Source: Datnioides undecimradiatus
Lineage: Eukaryota > Chordata > Actinopteri > Lobotiformes > Datnioididae
Reading direction: 5' to 3'
Assembly (NCBI GenBank): GCA_008933995.1
Contig: WARS01000025.1
Coordinates: forward strand, 6,059,477-6,123,476
Length of the DNA: 64,000 bases
The translations under genes and the position numbers were made by a program. Below, piece by piece: positions 47,801 through 60,584 of this stretch (position 1 is its first letter; the number at the start of each line of letters is the position of its first letter). Under the pieces are notes generated by a model that saw nothing but the letters and a program-made list of their open reading frames with translations, had not been told where the DNA came from and did no database searches.

Positions 47801-50592
47801 TACAGCTCTTTACAATATGTAAAACAACTCATTTAGTCCTTTAAATGAAGAGGTTTGGTTCAGGTCCTTGTCCCTGAGAGCGCATCAGTGCTGTTTCTTG
47901 GAGCTAACGGTGCGCTCGTGATTTCAGACTAGTTCGATGTCTTCTTTAGTAGTAAATGAGGTTTCCACTGCTGTAAACCGTCGCACTGGGCTCAACATCG
48001 CTGAATCCTCCAGGAAGTTAAAGTCTCCTAATGTTCGGAGCTGGGACTCGAGAATTGTTTGGTCGGTTTGAAGCACGTTTGCATGACTTCTCAGACAGTT
48101 AGTTGTGCACAATGACATTGTGTTAGCTTAGCTATGCTTCATGTGGGTTATGCATGCAACAAACAAGTCAGTGCAAACATATTCCACATTAGACATTAGG
48201 ATGACAGTCTTATGATCTGACAGACGTCGTGCAAATGCAAGGCTTACACCGGACTGATGATCATCACAGAAGTTCATCTACACGGGGCAAGCAAACACCA
48301 GGCGCTTCATCAGCTGAGCCTTTTAAAATGCGAGGGGAAACGATTACCTGTAAAGCCCTCAAATAGAGCCGGAGCGACCCAAAGAAAAATCAACATTTAA
48401 ACAGGCCAGTGTCGCACGCTCTATTTTCCCAATAATGACTGTGCAAAGCGTCTCATTGATTTTCTTCTGCGTGCGAGAATAGGTTAATTACAATCTCAGC
48501 AGTGGCCAGCGCCATGCATTCATCTGGAGGTGACGATAAAAGGCTCAACGCCGCCGTGCGTGCGAGGAAAAATGCATGAGACGTTTTCATCCCATAAACT
48601 TGAGGTTCCACTGAAGGGTCAGCACAGGAAATTGACCTTAGTCTGAAGGGCGACAGAGCAGCTGATGAAAAGAGAAACACTGTTTTTCCACCGCTGATCT
48701 ATACCACCCATTTAACTGTCTAGGGCTCCCAAAAGTGCTCGATTTTGTTCTAGCAGGAGAGGGCATTTTGGGCAAACAGCACTCGACATAAACGCTTTCA
48801 TAACTTCAAGAGCAGAGGAGAAAAGACCTCTCTATAGGGCTGCTTTCAGAGCCCATCTTTGATTTGGAGCCCTGGATGTTTTCCATGTTCTCAATCTCAT
48901 TTGATGCTGAGCAGCGGAGGCTCGGTGAAGGCTAAATCAGCGCTTTGGTGGTGCAGCAAAAACGTGGAGGCGAATGTAAAAAGACAATGGCACCGAAGAG
49001 ATTCAGAAACAAAACAAAAAAAAACAACTCAAATAGGGCTCCCTTACTTCCATGATGCAGAAAACACAAATGAAATAATGAAATTTAAAACATAAACTCA
49101 ATTCAAACTCATCTATAAAACCCCCAATATCGCAGAAATTGCCAAAACGAGGGTTTTTCATACTTTACGCAGATATGTCACGGTGTCACGTCAAAGACAC
49201 TCTCGGACAAAACAAGAAGAACTCTCGGCGGTACGGGTGCAGTCAGGAACACTTGTGTTCCAGCTGCACATAAACTTAGTCCTGCAGTCAAATTCATAAT
49301 ATTCATTCAAGTTTTGAATATTTTCTAATTAAATTGTTGACATGTGTTCATCTGCCACATGATTAGACCCTTTCTGACAACAATATAGGCTTAAATTCAC
49401 TCATGACGCATGAAGCACTCAGAAGTCTCAGAAGCATGTTTGCATGTTTTTAAGCACAAGTTTGTCTTTTCTGTTCTTTTCTGGGCACCACTAGGGGAAA
49501 TTCCACCTGTCACGTCCCATCACTGTTGCACGCTGGTTCACGTAGTTCATGTTGCTGAAGGCTGCAGGGGACTCAGACTTCCACAGACAGCTCCATCAAC
49601 TGGTTTACCGACCGATCTCCCTCTGAACAAAACAACTTTTTAGCCTCCTCTTGCGTTCTCGGGCAGGGACACAAATTCACGCAGTCTCAGCGGAGACACC
49701 CCACACCCAGTCGCCCCGAGGCCAAGTGGGAACACACAGCATGACGTGCGATTGAGTCTGCAGCCCGGAGCCCTCCACAGACGTGACTTCTGGCTCCACA
49801 GTTCATCAGCATCAATGTCAACCCCCTCTCTCCCCCCCTCGATGTTACTTCCAGTGTCTGGGCCAGTGAGCTGCCAGGAATTGACCCTCCGACCCCTCTG
49901 AATTAGTCTCTTCTTCTGAAATGTTTACACACGGAGCTGTGTGTCAGTTTCACTTACAAATGAAATGAAGCCTAAGCTGCCAGATAACAAATTGGGCAGC
50001 CTCATCGAGAGCAAACACCTTCAGCCTTGAAATTTCTACTTCCGTGAATCTTATTACATCTCGCTTCTTCTCTGCTCCTCCTGTAACTCCCCCGTCTCAC
50101 CCCCGCCCCTCCGTGTCATAACAAGAGTGGTGTCGGCGGAGAACTCTGGAGAGGGAGAGGTTCATCAGCAAATGGCTCCCTAAAACCCAATCTCATTTAT
50201 ATGCAGATGAAATAAATATTGATGTGCTGCCACGCTCTCGTCGTGTTTTGCCTAATTGATGCCAGCGTTCTTGTATCACTCGTGCTAGGTATGACTATTG
50301 GCAAGAGGCTCGCCGGGGCCGAAATGCCTTGTCGCGCACAGCCGCCCGAAACAAAGCAAACAAATGACGTGGCGTGACATACGGGTGAGAGAGATGATTC
50401 ATTTCTGGGTGAGTGTTTGGGGAATATATACGTATAAACAGCTCGACAACATCTCAAAGCCCTTGTCATCCTATATAAATGAAGCATTTGCACAAATAAA
50501 AGCCTACAGCATATTTACGCTTCCATTACTGTACAATGGTTTTGTCGTTTGTATTGTGAAAACAATGCCTGAGCTCTACTCTAACTATTCTC
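47801..50592. other. Intronic DNA, no gene seen
   Basis: No coding sequence is recognised. The segment 48340-48560 (AATAGAGCCGG, CCCAATAATGACTG, GGTTAATTACAATC) is repeat-poor and a candidate noncoding element. A 31-bp stretch at about 49434-49464 resembles about 53637-53667 (roughly 27 of 31 by eye). Short C-rich runs occur at 49820-49850. Confidence 0.4.
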
Positions 50593-50680
50593 TGTTTGTC
50601 CAACAGTCCAAATGTCCTAATATCTCATTTTAGGTTGCATAACACAAGAAAATCCTCACATTTGAGAAGCTGGAGAATGT
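50593..50680 (+). mobile_element. Fragment of the GATTAATCGATA repeat family
   Basis: GTTTGTCCAACAGTCCAAAT, then AAAATCCTCACATTTGAGAA and GCTGGAGAATG fit the middle of a teleost repeat I recall (CCAACAGTCCAAA...AATCCTCACATTTGAGAAGCTGGAA). A longer copy in the opposite direction is at 52505-52745. Confidence 0.65.
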
Positions 50681-50762
50681 CTCGTGCACCGTGGGCCACG
50701 TTCACAGGGACGGCTTCATGGGTGGCAACGTTGGTGGGCTCGTTCTCCGCTTCGGCCCAAAC

Positions 50763-51180
50763 TGAAACGTCTTAAAAACTAGGGGATGCACTGGCATGAA
50801 GTTTGGTATATGGACTCAGATTCCCCAGATGATGAACAGATCAATTAAAACACCTGTTAATTTGTCCAATACGTTGATTTATGACCACATACGGGCAAAA
50901 CTGATTCTGTTCCCGTCAGCTTCAGATGTTCATTGGGTTTAGTGCTAAATAAATGTGCTAACCTCTTTATTTGACTCTCATTCACACACTGATGTCAGCT
51001 AGCTAGCATGTAAACACTGGCCTAAGCACAGGGAACCCACCAGCCCAAGAGCATGAGGACGAAACCAGCTAAATGTTAGCATGCTAACACCCGAATTAAG
51101 ATGTTAAACATTATACCTGTTAAACATTAGCATGTTAGCCTTGACACTGTGAGCACATGAGCATAGTAACACTAACGTCA
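50763..51180 (+). mobile_element. GTTAGCATGCTAAC teleost repeat, plus orientation
   Basis: Ordered matches to a very common percomorph repeat: GGCATGAAGTTTGGTATATG, CCCAGATGATGAA, AATTTGTCCAATACGTTGAT, TTATGACCACATAC, TTTAGTGCTAA, TGTTAGCATGCTAACAC, AACATTATACCTGTTAAACA, TTAGCATGTTAGCC, TGTGAGCACATGAGCAT. No open frame. A copy in opposite orientation lies at 60585-61030. Confidence 0.8.
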
Positions 51181-52220
51181 CTGTAGCGTCGTCAGTGCTC
51201 GTCCTGCTGCTTGGTGAATGGGAACACGGGGATTCATCGTCTGTGTGCTGACTACGTTTCCATGAGGCGAACTGACGATCACAATGAAGAGAACCTCCCA
51301 GATCTGACGTTATCCTTTATTCCAGCAGATCATTTTGATTACCGACTCCCTCAAATCGAGTTAACCATCTAATTATCCGATGGGCCGTGTCTGCTGCGCT
51401 TTAATGTGGCTCGCTATCAGGCATGTGATCAAATCACCGCCGATCTGCAGGTGACTATCATTAGCTTAAGGACCTGGAGGAATGTTGTCAAGCACACGAC
51501 AATTAAGGCAAAAGCGTTAATTAGTTTGGCTCTAGCTGGCTGCTGTCTAAGTATAAATTGAGTAAATACGTTTCAAGAGCAGGATGATAAGCGCATATGT
51601 TCTCGTCTTGACTCGTATTAAGAGGTTTAACATACGTTCAGCTGCCATAGAGAGAAGCTATATAAAATCAGGGGAGAGAGAGAGGATGGGTTGTATTGGG
51701 ATCAGTCCTCCGAGCTGTCACTATATTGTTGCTTCACTGCCACACACTCTGCCGCAGTACCAATCTTTTTCAGCAGGAGAGAAGAGAAAAAAAACGTCTC
51801 CTGACACGTGAAAATGCTCAAAAAGCTGCTATTTGGCGTAATAAGGATGAGCCGCGCGGGCTGATTCTGTTTTAATAAGCTGCGACCTGCCACAATGCTG
51901 TTTATCTCTTAACCTGCTCTGAATGAGACGCTTTGTGACGGTGCGTCGGGAAACCGCGTTGCGCACGCCTAAAAAGATTTGGTCGGCCGGCAGAAAATTA
52001 ATCAGCGGCAAATTTAACAATGAGTCGTTTTGGACCAAGGCGCCGGCGCTTTCGTTCAGCGTTTCCTCACCAATAAGCGCCGAGGCCAAACAAACGCATA
52101 AAACTTTGCACAGCATCAGTGATGAGACTTCTTCTTCACAGCACACTGCTACATGTCTTGGCTGATCAAAGCCTCCGACTGTCAGCATAACATTGAGGGT
52201 TTTTCATTCTCGTATCACTA
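51181..52220. other. Intronic DNA with a candidate noncoding element
   Basis: No gene. The block 51330-51580 contains CATCTAATTATCC, GACAATTAAGG and GCGTTAATTAGTTTG with no simple repeats; it looks like the ATTA-rich noncoding elements common in developmental gene introns. Conservation is not tested. Confidence 0.4.
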
Positions 52221-52500
52221 TTAAAGGGGAACTGTGCCAGTTTTATACAGGAAGTCTGTTGGCTGGTCCTCAGGAGCACTTCTGCCCGTGTGTGATGGTG
52301 TATAAAGCCTTTTGTGGCTCCAGAGGGAGCAGTTTAATAAAATGCCTCGGGTGATGTCGCCTGAGCTGTCTGTTGGGTCTGGAAATGAAGTATAATGAAC
52401 ATGTGGCGCGGGAGAGAAGTGCGAGCTTACGGACGGGTTGAGGCCACGTTACCGGCTTAAGTTGCATTGTGGGTAATGCAGACCAAGTTTTGACGAGGAA
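52221..52500 (+). mobile_element. TTAAAGGGGAACT repeat, related to the element at 29368
   Basis: It begins TTAAAGGGGAACTGTGCC, has TATAAAGCCTTTTGTGGCTC, CAGAGGGAGCAG and AAGTTGCATTGTGGGTAATG in the order of a familiar teleost repeat. The GTTGCATTGTGGG word is shared with 29368-29727. The right end is uncertain because a second repeat follows directly. Confidence 0.65.
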
Positions 52501-52504
52501 TTTA

Positions 52505-52745
52505 GAAAAAAATTACAATATATAAAAGTTAATTCTTGTTTTTTTTTAATCTGTTTAATTAAATAGATTGAAAATTCTCAATTAACAGAAAACCTTTCGA
52601 TTTTTTCTTTACAGACAAAAATGAAAAATGACACCTTTGGCTCTGAGAACTTAAATTTGTCTTTTTCTTCTGGCATTTTATAGACCGGAAAATTAATTGA
52701 CAGATTAATCGATAATAAAATAATTGTTCACTGCTGCCCCAGCTG
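52505..52745 (-). mobile_element. GATTAATCGATA teleost repeat, reverse orientation
   Basis: GACACCTTTGGCTCTGAGAA, CTGGCATTTTATAGACC, AATTAATTGACAGATTAATC and GATAATAAAATAATTG run in the order expected for the end of this abundant family. Its start abuts the preceding TTAAAGGGG repeat, so one inserted next to or into the other. Confidence 0.75.
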
Positions 52746-54984
52746 TGAACATTCCCCTTCCTAGGTTATGGAGCCAATTTTCTATTTTATTACCATTTAT
52801 CTTTTTGTGGAGGCTTTTAATTCAACAGGGTGCATATTCACTGCAAAATCATATTAAATATGAACTATTTTCATTATTGTAATTATTAAATGTCCTAAAT
52901 GAAGCAGCAGAAAGTGAGTGACACTTGGATCCAGACACTTATCAAGCGATCGGATAAATAAAGCACTCTCTGGTCATATCAGGTCTGAAATTTTGATCTC
53001 AGGGGACAACGCGCATCTAGTAGAAAGTGTGCTGTTATGCCGAGAATCCAAAGTTGTCCAGTGCCGTGCTCCAGCAGTGAGCTGTGCTGAGGGAGAGAGC
53101 CTGCAGCCCTAGTCCTATTTTCAGCTTCAGTGGGCAGAGAAGAGCAGAGAGCCGGGCCAGCTCGGGGTAGACAGGATCAACCCCAGCCCCGTTTAACCCT
53201 ACACACTCCACTTCACACACTCACTACGTATGCACACAAAGTGGCTCGCTCAAAAACCGCCGCTGCTCGAACACAAGGTGAAATGCATTATGGTAATGGA
53301 GACGCCGAGGCATAAATATGACAGCGGGAAAGACTGAAATGAAATATATTGTGTTTCTGAAATCAGGGTGAAAAAATACATTCATGGGCTGTTAAAAGCC
53401 TTTAGGTCACATAATCTGATGTTTGACACGTAATTCTTATATTAAAACTAGTTTTTATTTATTGTACGTACCGTAAAAGCTATAAATTCACCATAAATCC
53501 AGTTTTTATAGGGTGAGAATAAGTATTTTATTCCCCACAGAGGTGAAAGCCACCATATCCCGTCATTGGACACTGTTAGTCAACAATCAAGACAATCCCC
53601 ATCAAATGTGGGTTTACAGCCTTGAGAGACAGACTTCATGTTTGCTTGTTTTCAAGCACAAGTGTAGTACGCAACATCGTTGTTGCAGACAGTGACAGAC
53701 TAGACTAGGCTTTCTACTGTGTCATTAACTTGCCGTCTGTTGTTAGCCATCGACGCGCTGATTCCCAGCCAGTCTTACAAATGGGTATTTGGCTCATGAT
53801 TGACTGCCCAGTGAAATGTCATCTCATTTCACCTCATTAGAAGGAACCAATCAGATTACATTAGAGTCAATGCTATTGACACACGCTTGCAGTACCACCG
53901 CAGTGGGAGTACGGGCGCACCTCGGGTGGCTGCAGTGTCAACAGCTCAAAGTTAAGGCGGAGAAAGACGCTGCTTGCCATTTAAACAGCTGAAAGCAATA
54001 TTTCATTAATCTGGTTGAGCCCCCCCAAGACGGACAAAAGGTCACGAAAGAAACAAAATACAGCTTGAAACATCGATAAATTATCTAAATGGCTTACTTA
54101 AATTCTTAAAGCGGAGTCCGAAAAGAAATTTCAAACTATATATTTTACACTTAAACCTTCAGGGAGATGGTTAGTAATTGAGAAAACCTTATTTTCTCTT
54201 GGTGTGATAAACCCTCATCCCCGTCTTTATGGGATTAGGAGCAGGGATTGGAGCAACGGTGGTGAACAGAGATGAAAGCAAAAGGACAGAACCGGGTGGT
54301 GTGAAAGGTTAGAAAAACAACCTGTAGATAAACACAATAAGCAGCAGGACCAGGCTGCACCAGCTTTTAATAAATCTATTGCTAATTCTGTTTGTGAAGT
54401 CCTTGAATTCACTGGTACGTTTTAAACCATCAATAAGCAAGTTGCAGATGCTTTTGTGCAATGTGTTAGCTAGTAATGTGGTTGGAGCTACGTCCAATAA
54501 AAAGCAATTACCTATATAAATAAGTGGCCACTTTAGCAGTACAAAATGTAACTCATAAAAACAACTCTGGGAGACCTGAGGCCATATAAGCTTGCTTCAG
54601 AGTAAGATTTCATTCAATACAAAATTCAATAAATTCATTATGTATTATGATGTAATCTCTGATATTATTTGGTTATGTAACCTCTATGTTATTTTTATGT
54701 CAAATGATTTTAAATCATCAGTATAAGTCACATGATTTTATCTCTTGAATTCTGCGCTACAGTGAATACAGTCATTTTTGGGACAAAATAGATATTTTCT
54801 TTTTCAAAAATATACTGAATTATAATGAACATAGGTTCCATATATCTATATTTTTACTATATATGTTCTACACTGAATAGAAGTGGCATGGAGAAGTACA
54901 TAAGCCGATGAAATACAGAAAAGGTTTATAAAAATAATGTGCAGAGTCATGATAAAATGAGATTTAGCTTCAGAAAACATTTGG
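52746..54984. other. Intronic DNA, no gene seen
   Basis: No coding sequence is recognised. The stretch 53730-53900 is repeat-poor with words such as CTCATGATTGACTGCC and AACCAATCAGATTACATTAG; it is a plausible noncoding element. 54500-54860 is AT-rich without clear structure. Confidence 0.4.
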
Positions 54985-55400
54985 GAGCACCAAGCTACAG
55001 TTAGCTGTGTTGGTTCAGTTAGCTACGCAACCAGTCTCTGTCTCTTACTGTCAGTGGATATAACAGCTAATCTCTACTTTGTGGGGTGCAATGCTGATCA
55101 TTCATAGCTGCATGCTAAGGTATTAATGCAAACTGAAGAGACTCTTGTTACTGTAGTTACAGCATTACAGTGGGCACGCTAGAGCTAACAAAATTAGCTA
55201 TGATGCAAGTTAGCTGCAACGAGGTAGCTGGCCGAAGAGGTTCAGTTTAGCTACAATGCTAACATTCATCACCGGCGGCAGTGCTAATGCTGATCATCCA
55301 TTGCCCCAGTGTACTGGTATAAACTCTTGCAACTGTGCATTTGAGCATTTTAGCAGGCAAACTACAGCTAACTAGTTAGCTAGCTAAAAAGCTGGTGCTC
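54985..55400 (+). repeat. AGCTA-rich tandem duplication, two diverged units of about 200 bp
   Basis: Unit 1 (about 55003-55205) and unit 2 (about 55228-55395) share in order: GGTTCAGTTAGCTAC versus GGTTCAGTTTAGCTAC, AATGCTGATCATTCAT versus AATGCTGATCATCCAT, ACTCTTGTTACTGTAG versus ACTCTTGCAACTGTGC, and a closing TTAGCTA. Shared landmarks sit 196 to 225 bp apart, so indels separate the units. Probably derived from a teleost repeat, which I cannot name. Confidence 0.65.
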
Positions 55401-56601
55401 AAGTGTTGAGCTATTAGTGCTTCTGACGTAAGCTGGCACATACAGGCCTCTTAATTAATGTGCCAATTAAGCCTAAACAGAATAAATTAATGAGTAAAAT
55501 GAGTTTTAATTGAGTCTCCAATGTAATTGGAGGTTCAGGAAACAATATCCAGATTTTCTGTTTTACCAAAGTTAAAGAAAAAGAATTAAAGATTACACTC
55601 CATCTTAAGTATTGATCTAACTCATATTCTTTATTTGTCATATCCTTTTATTGTTTTCTGTGGGTCTCAGGGCTCCATCGTGTTCGGGTTCTTTGCTTTC
55701 TTGAACCATGCCGACCTCTAATACACGTGCGGGATGTAAGAATAAGTGTGAAAAGTGAGATTCACTTTGTTCGGCGCAGTTAAAATGCTTTTGTTCCCTG
55801 TTAGAACTGAATTACGGTGCAGCTTCACACCCCCAAACTCGGGAAAAGGTCAGCATATAATAAAGGCTTTTTGTAAATGTACATTTGAAATGTCCTCCTT
55901 CACCGCACATCCACATTTTATGTGATTCTGCCTTTTTACCCAGACCCAATTTTACCATTCCAGCCTATTGTTTCAAATAATTCAAAAGACTGTGAAATAC
56001 TTTTCTCCTGTAACACACTATTGATCCTTTGGAGGAGAGATTTGTCTTCCCCACTTTGCCTGCATGGAGCCTGCGGCTCAAGTGAAAGGTAAAGAGCAGC
56101 AGAGTCAGTATTTGGGCTTCGGTGTCATATTCAAGGACACATCAGCGGGGTGCAGATGTTTGTTGGGTCACTAGAGTGGTGTCTTTTTATGTAACCCCCT
56201 TCCTCATAAGACGCACACAGCAGAAGCCAGAGGAGTCGTTTATTTGCTGTAAAACACCAAACCACACTCCACAGTCGGGCCCAGTTTCTTTCACGGGGAC
56301 TGATTATGCCTGTCGCCACCACTTCCTTTTATAGTGACCAATCAGATCTGAATACAAGTTGTTAGCACACTAGATTAAACATTTATGCGAGGCTGAGAGA
56401 AGACCTGAGCCACCCCCCACCCCTCCCCTGTCTGATTTGTGCCCGGGCCACTTACCGAGCGGAGGCAAAACAATTCTTCTGCCTCATGTTTCACGTCCCA
56501 TTTCTTTTCCGTTTTTAGGTGACTGCTATTTTTGCATGCAGGTGTGTGCTTGTGTAAAAGAAGGCTGTGTAAGCATGAGAGACAGAATCTGTGTGTCTGG
56601 G

Positions 56602-56630
56602 CGTGTGTGTGTGTGTGTGTGTGTGTGTGT
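56602..56630 (+). repeat. (GT)n microsatellite
   Basis: About 14 GT units; the open frames across it on both strands are not genes. Confidence 0.95.
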
Positions 56631-57201
56631 TCAAAGGCTACATCATGTCTGTGTCTTGCAGTTGCAGAAGCAGCAGGGTGGCGGAGGTGAGGGTGGGTTG
56701 GTGGGTGGTGGATGCATCTGACTGCAGCTCGAGACTGCCATCTATGGGGACTGACTGACAGCTGTTGGAGATCCAGCAAGCAGATAAAACACACTGCAAC
56801 ACACTGGAGCCTCTCTGTTGTAAAAATGCTGAATAAGGCGCTGAAGGAGCCAGCAGTCCCTCGACATACCAACAAACTGAAACCGTGTCAACGCTCCCGC
56901 GGTTCACCAACAACAGAAACAATCTGAAGCGCGTTGCTGAATCATGCTTGGAGTGCGGCCACTGACCCGTATGCGTTTCTTTTTAGAGAGCGATGGTAAA
57001 AAGGTAATGTTGGAGCAGGTATTGGATTTAACCGTTTTAAAGTGCTTCAGACATAAAACACTGAGCGCAGAGAGCATATTCATAACTTTAAAATACACCT
57101 TGCACGCCATGAATCAAAGGGAACCACTTGACTGGAAACATGAAACCACCACAGGCGAGAGGCAGTCGGTGTGGGTCCGCCAAGACCCCTCGTGATCAGA
57201 C

Positions 57202-57222
57202 TTTTTTTTTTTTTTTTTTTTT
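57202..57222 (+). repeat. T21 homopolymer
   Basis: Twenty-one consecutive T; in the magi2 sense direction it is a poly-A run, with no recognisable retrotransposon body attached. Confidence 0.9.
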
Positions 57223-58898
57223 CACAGAAAGGGGATAAACAGCTTTTCCTTCAAAGGCAAACATGAAAGTCTAGATTCACAAAGTCACGGGTCTTGCAGC
57301 GGGAGGCTGTTTGGAGGAAAACAAACAAAATTCGAGCTACGCGGCAAAAAAACCCCAAAACAACAAACGCTTGTTTTCACCTGGATCCGTGAGCAAGCAA
57401 ATCGGAGCCATGACTCGATTTTCAATGAGTACATTTCGTGCGGGCGTGTTGTCGCGAAGGCCGTTTTATTTAGCCACCCTGTGTCCATTTCTCATTACTT
57501 GCGGATTACCTCTTGAGTCCTTTATAATAAGGCCAGCGCTGAAGACAGTAATCACCGTCTGTCAAATGCAGCGAGCGGGGTGGGGAGGAACAATGCCTCA
57601 CACTCTATAAACACAGCAATTTTCTTTAAACTATCAACTTGCACTGCGGAGCAATTCGACCACGCTACCTGCGCTGGAAATGGCAGGATTGTGTAACGCA
57701 ACAAAAGGCCGAACGTGTCCATTAGGATGACCCGCTAAGCTCTAAGATAGAAGTTGAGAAAAGTGTTGGGAAAGTTGCCCGAATGCCGCCGCTTCCACTC
57801 ACACAGGGAAGACTTATACCTTTTATCAGAGAGCTACTCTTAGATATCCTTAATTATTCAGGGGCTCTGAAAGTGGGCTCTTTATAGAGTAAAACAGAGC
57901 GGACGTGATAATGCAGAGCTCTCCTCTCCATCCCCGAGAAGACTTTGATGTCTTATTCTCATCCGCAGAGAAAAAAAAATATATATTCACTGATGTCTGT
58001 GAGGAAAAAAAATGAATTTCACTGGAAGAATCACTTGCGACCGGTCTCTGACTCCTTTACTGTCACTATCCACAGTTATTCTCCCCGCTCAGGTGTACAT
58101 ACATGTGCATGAGGAAGACCAAGCCTGGGTGATGGTGGTTCACTCCACGGATGTAGCTCCAGGCAACACATCTCAGGTGTCCTTCTTTTCAAAGTCAATG
58201 GGCTTCATGGTAAATCCAATATAAAGTCCCTCCAGTGGAAAAACAGCAAATACCCATAAAGCAGCGGGTTGTTTTTCAGGCGCTACGTCTCAATCTGACT
58301 GGAGGATACCAGCCTTCATTTCCTTTAGTGTCAAACTTGTCGGGATCAATTACCTGAAGCAAGTGTTTCCCCGACGCTCGTGCAGCATCTGTATCCTAAT
58401 TGCTCATAAGCAAGTCGGTGCCCGGCGCTCCCAGGCGCGGTTTCTGCGGTAACGGCGCAATTAGCTCACAAATGAGCAGCTTATATTCGAAGCCTCGCTT
58501 GGGCGGACATCATTCATGTCCCGCTGGCTGCGGGGGGACAAGATACAAGACGCTGGCTCAGCACTCAGCACTCACCTCTTCAGCCAGATAGTCCCCAGAC
58601 TCACCCAGACGCAGAGGAAGTCACACCGCCACGTCATATTTCATTTATGAGCGCGCCAGCTAGCGACATGTACAGCTTCATCATACAACTACAAGACATG
58701 CACAAGCTCACACCAGGCAATGCACACCATCATCTATAGTATGAGTTTACAAGCAAAGCACGCAGCCTGAGTGGATATCTTCACACACACACACACACGA
58801 AAGGTGAACTATTAAACAAGTAAACAAGCAAATCTATGCAGTCATTAATCTAATGATGCAATCTCTAACAGTAGAACAGCCACAGGGAACATGTTTCT

Positions 58899-59035
58899 GC
58901 TTTGAGTACTTGTGCTTTTAATACTTTAGGTCCATTTTCCTGATTTCGCTTCCATACTTTCACTTGAAGGACTTGTAATGGAGTGTTTTCACAGCGTGTG
59001 TCAGTGCTTTCACTGAAGTAAAAGACTGAAATCGT
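58899..59035 (+). mobile_element. Dispersed teleost repeat (AAAGTAACTAAGTACATTTA family), 3' part
   Basis: TTTGAGTACTTGTGCTTTTA, ATACTTTAGGTCCATTTT, GAAGGACTTGTAATGGAGTG and CACTGAAGTAAAAGACTGAA match the second half of the family seen at 38131-38515. The 5' half is missing here. Confidence 0.75.
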
Positions 59036-59376
59036 TCCTTTAAAACTGATGAAGTCAAGTCGAATTTCAGTCAAACTCAAGAAGGCAGGGTTTATGGCAA
59101 CACCTTTACGTTAAACTGCACGTATAAGGAAATTAATAAACGTATGCATCGAAACTCAAATTCACAACTGTGGATCTATAACAGACCTACGTGCCGCTGT
59201 CTTGGCTTTGTCGAGTCACACAGCAGAATGTTTACCAAAGTCTGCTCCTCGGGTCACCTTCAGCAAGTGAAGCGCCTCAAGGTTTCGTTCACACGCAGGC
59301 CAACCGTCTGCAGCACGGAGCCCCGAAGGCCCATAAGGAGTTACAGGTGTGTTGTTCACCACTGGCTCAGCGAACG

Positions 59377-59402
59377 GTGTGTGTGTGTGTGTGTGTGTGT
59401 GT
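59377..59402 (+). repeat. (GT)n microsatellite
   Basis: About 13 GT units. Confidence 0.95.
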
Positions 59403-60131
59403 TCAAGACAAATAACACTCAACTTACACAAAGTGAGCTCCTTCACAAACGAGCACGTTATTTTTTTAATTTCCCCCCTGAAAACAAATCAGACTCATTT
59501 CCACTAAGACGGATGCTGGAGGCAATCACAGCTCTCAGCTCTGAAATAAAAAAACATGCTAATATATTCACCTGACTATTGGGACACATTGATACGTCTG
59601 CTTCAGCCTTCAGAGCAAGACGATTCTGCACATTCTCAGTTTTCAATTTCGGCATTAGAGGCGTAATGACATCTATTTTTCATTTAGATTTGCTGAGTGC
59701 AGAGAAGTCAGATGTTGTGGTGCGAGAATAATTATCTGTTTGGATCAAAGAAGCCCTGCTCAACGCGCCACGCCAGAGGAACGGCAGACAAGTGCAGAGA
59801 AACACTAAATTATGTTGCGTTCCCCGCGTTTTTAAATTAATCAAACACGTGCGTGTGTGAGAGAGCGGGTGCGTGCGCGACCGAGGGGGAGGAGCGAGCG
59901 TCAAAGGTTGACGCAGCTTTTCACATTTCTTTCTGTCTTTTCATTAATAATAAACTCTCAGTTCATCCCTCTGGTTACTTCGGCCCGAATGAAAGTGATT
60001 TAATGTATTTTCAGTATCGAGCATGATGAAAACTACAAAATCTGAAAGGGCGTGTGAAGACTTTTATTACGCTCTGTTTACGACAGTGAGCAGCGACTGA
60101 TTACATTCACCTCTGGGCCTTTATGAGCTCT

Positions 60132-60146
60132 GGGGGGGGGGGGGGG
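60132..60146 (+). repeat. G15 homopolymer
   Basis: Fifteen consecutive G. Confidence 0.9.
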
Positions 60147-60584
60147 CAGAGGATGCAGCTGGTACAACAAGACAACAAGAAGTTCAGCTTTGTTTGTAAA
60201 AACATGCTAAAGTCTGGTAAAATTCAACTTTCTAATACCATTTGATACACAACTGCTTTATAATTCATATATTACTCTTACTGAACTTGCTAAGAAAGAC
60301 TCACTGTGAATAAACAGCAGCTCACGCTTTTGATATTCATTTTCTCCCCATGCTTCCTCCACAAATTTCCCTTCCCCAAGACTTCCTGAGCCACGCGCGT
60401 CTCCAGATGAGCTTGTTTACTGTTGATCTTGCATCTTCTGGCAGCAGAAAACAACAACAACTTTTGGGCGCGTTAGTGGAAAAACAATAGTTTAATTCAT
60501 TTGATGCTCGGCAGGAGGACGTCATAAAACATCTTTTTCATCTCTCAAGTTTAGTTGCATTTAAACAAGACTTCCAACGTCCCC

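Larger units (their letters stand above)
55401..58898. other. Intronic DNA, no gene seen
   Basis: No coding sequence is recognised. Simple repeats: TG at 56602-56630 and T21 at 57202-57222. The parts 57800-57980 (CTTAGATATCCTTAATTATTC) and 58380-58490 (CTAATTGCTCATAAGC, GCGCAATTAGCTC) are candidate noncoding elements on motif grounds only. Confidence 0.4.
59036..60584. other. Intronic DNA, no gene seen
   Basis: No coding sequence is recognised. TG repeat at 59377-59402 and G15 at 60132-60146 are the only clear structures. Confidence 0.45.
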
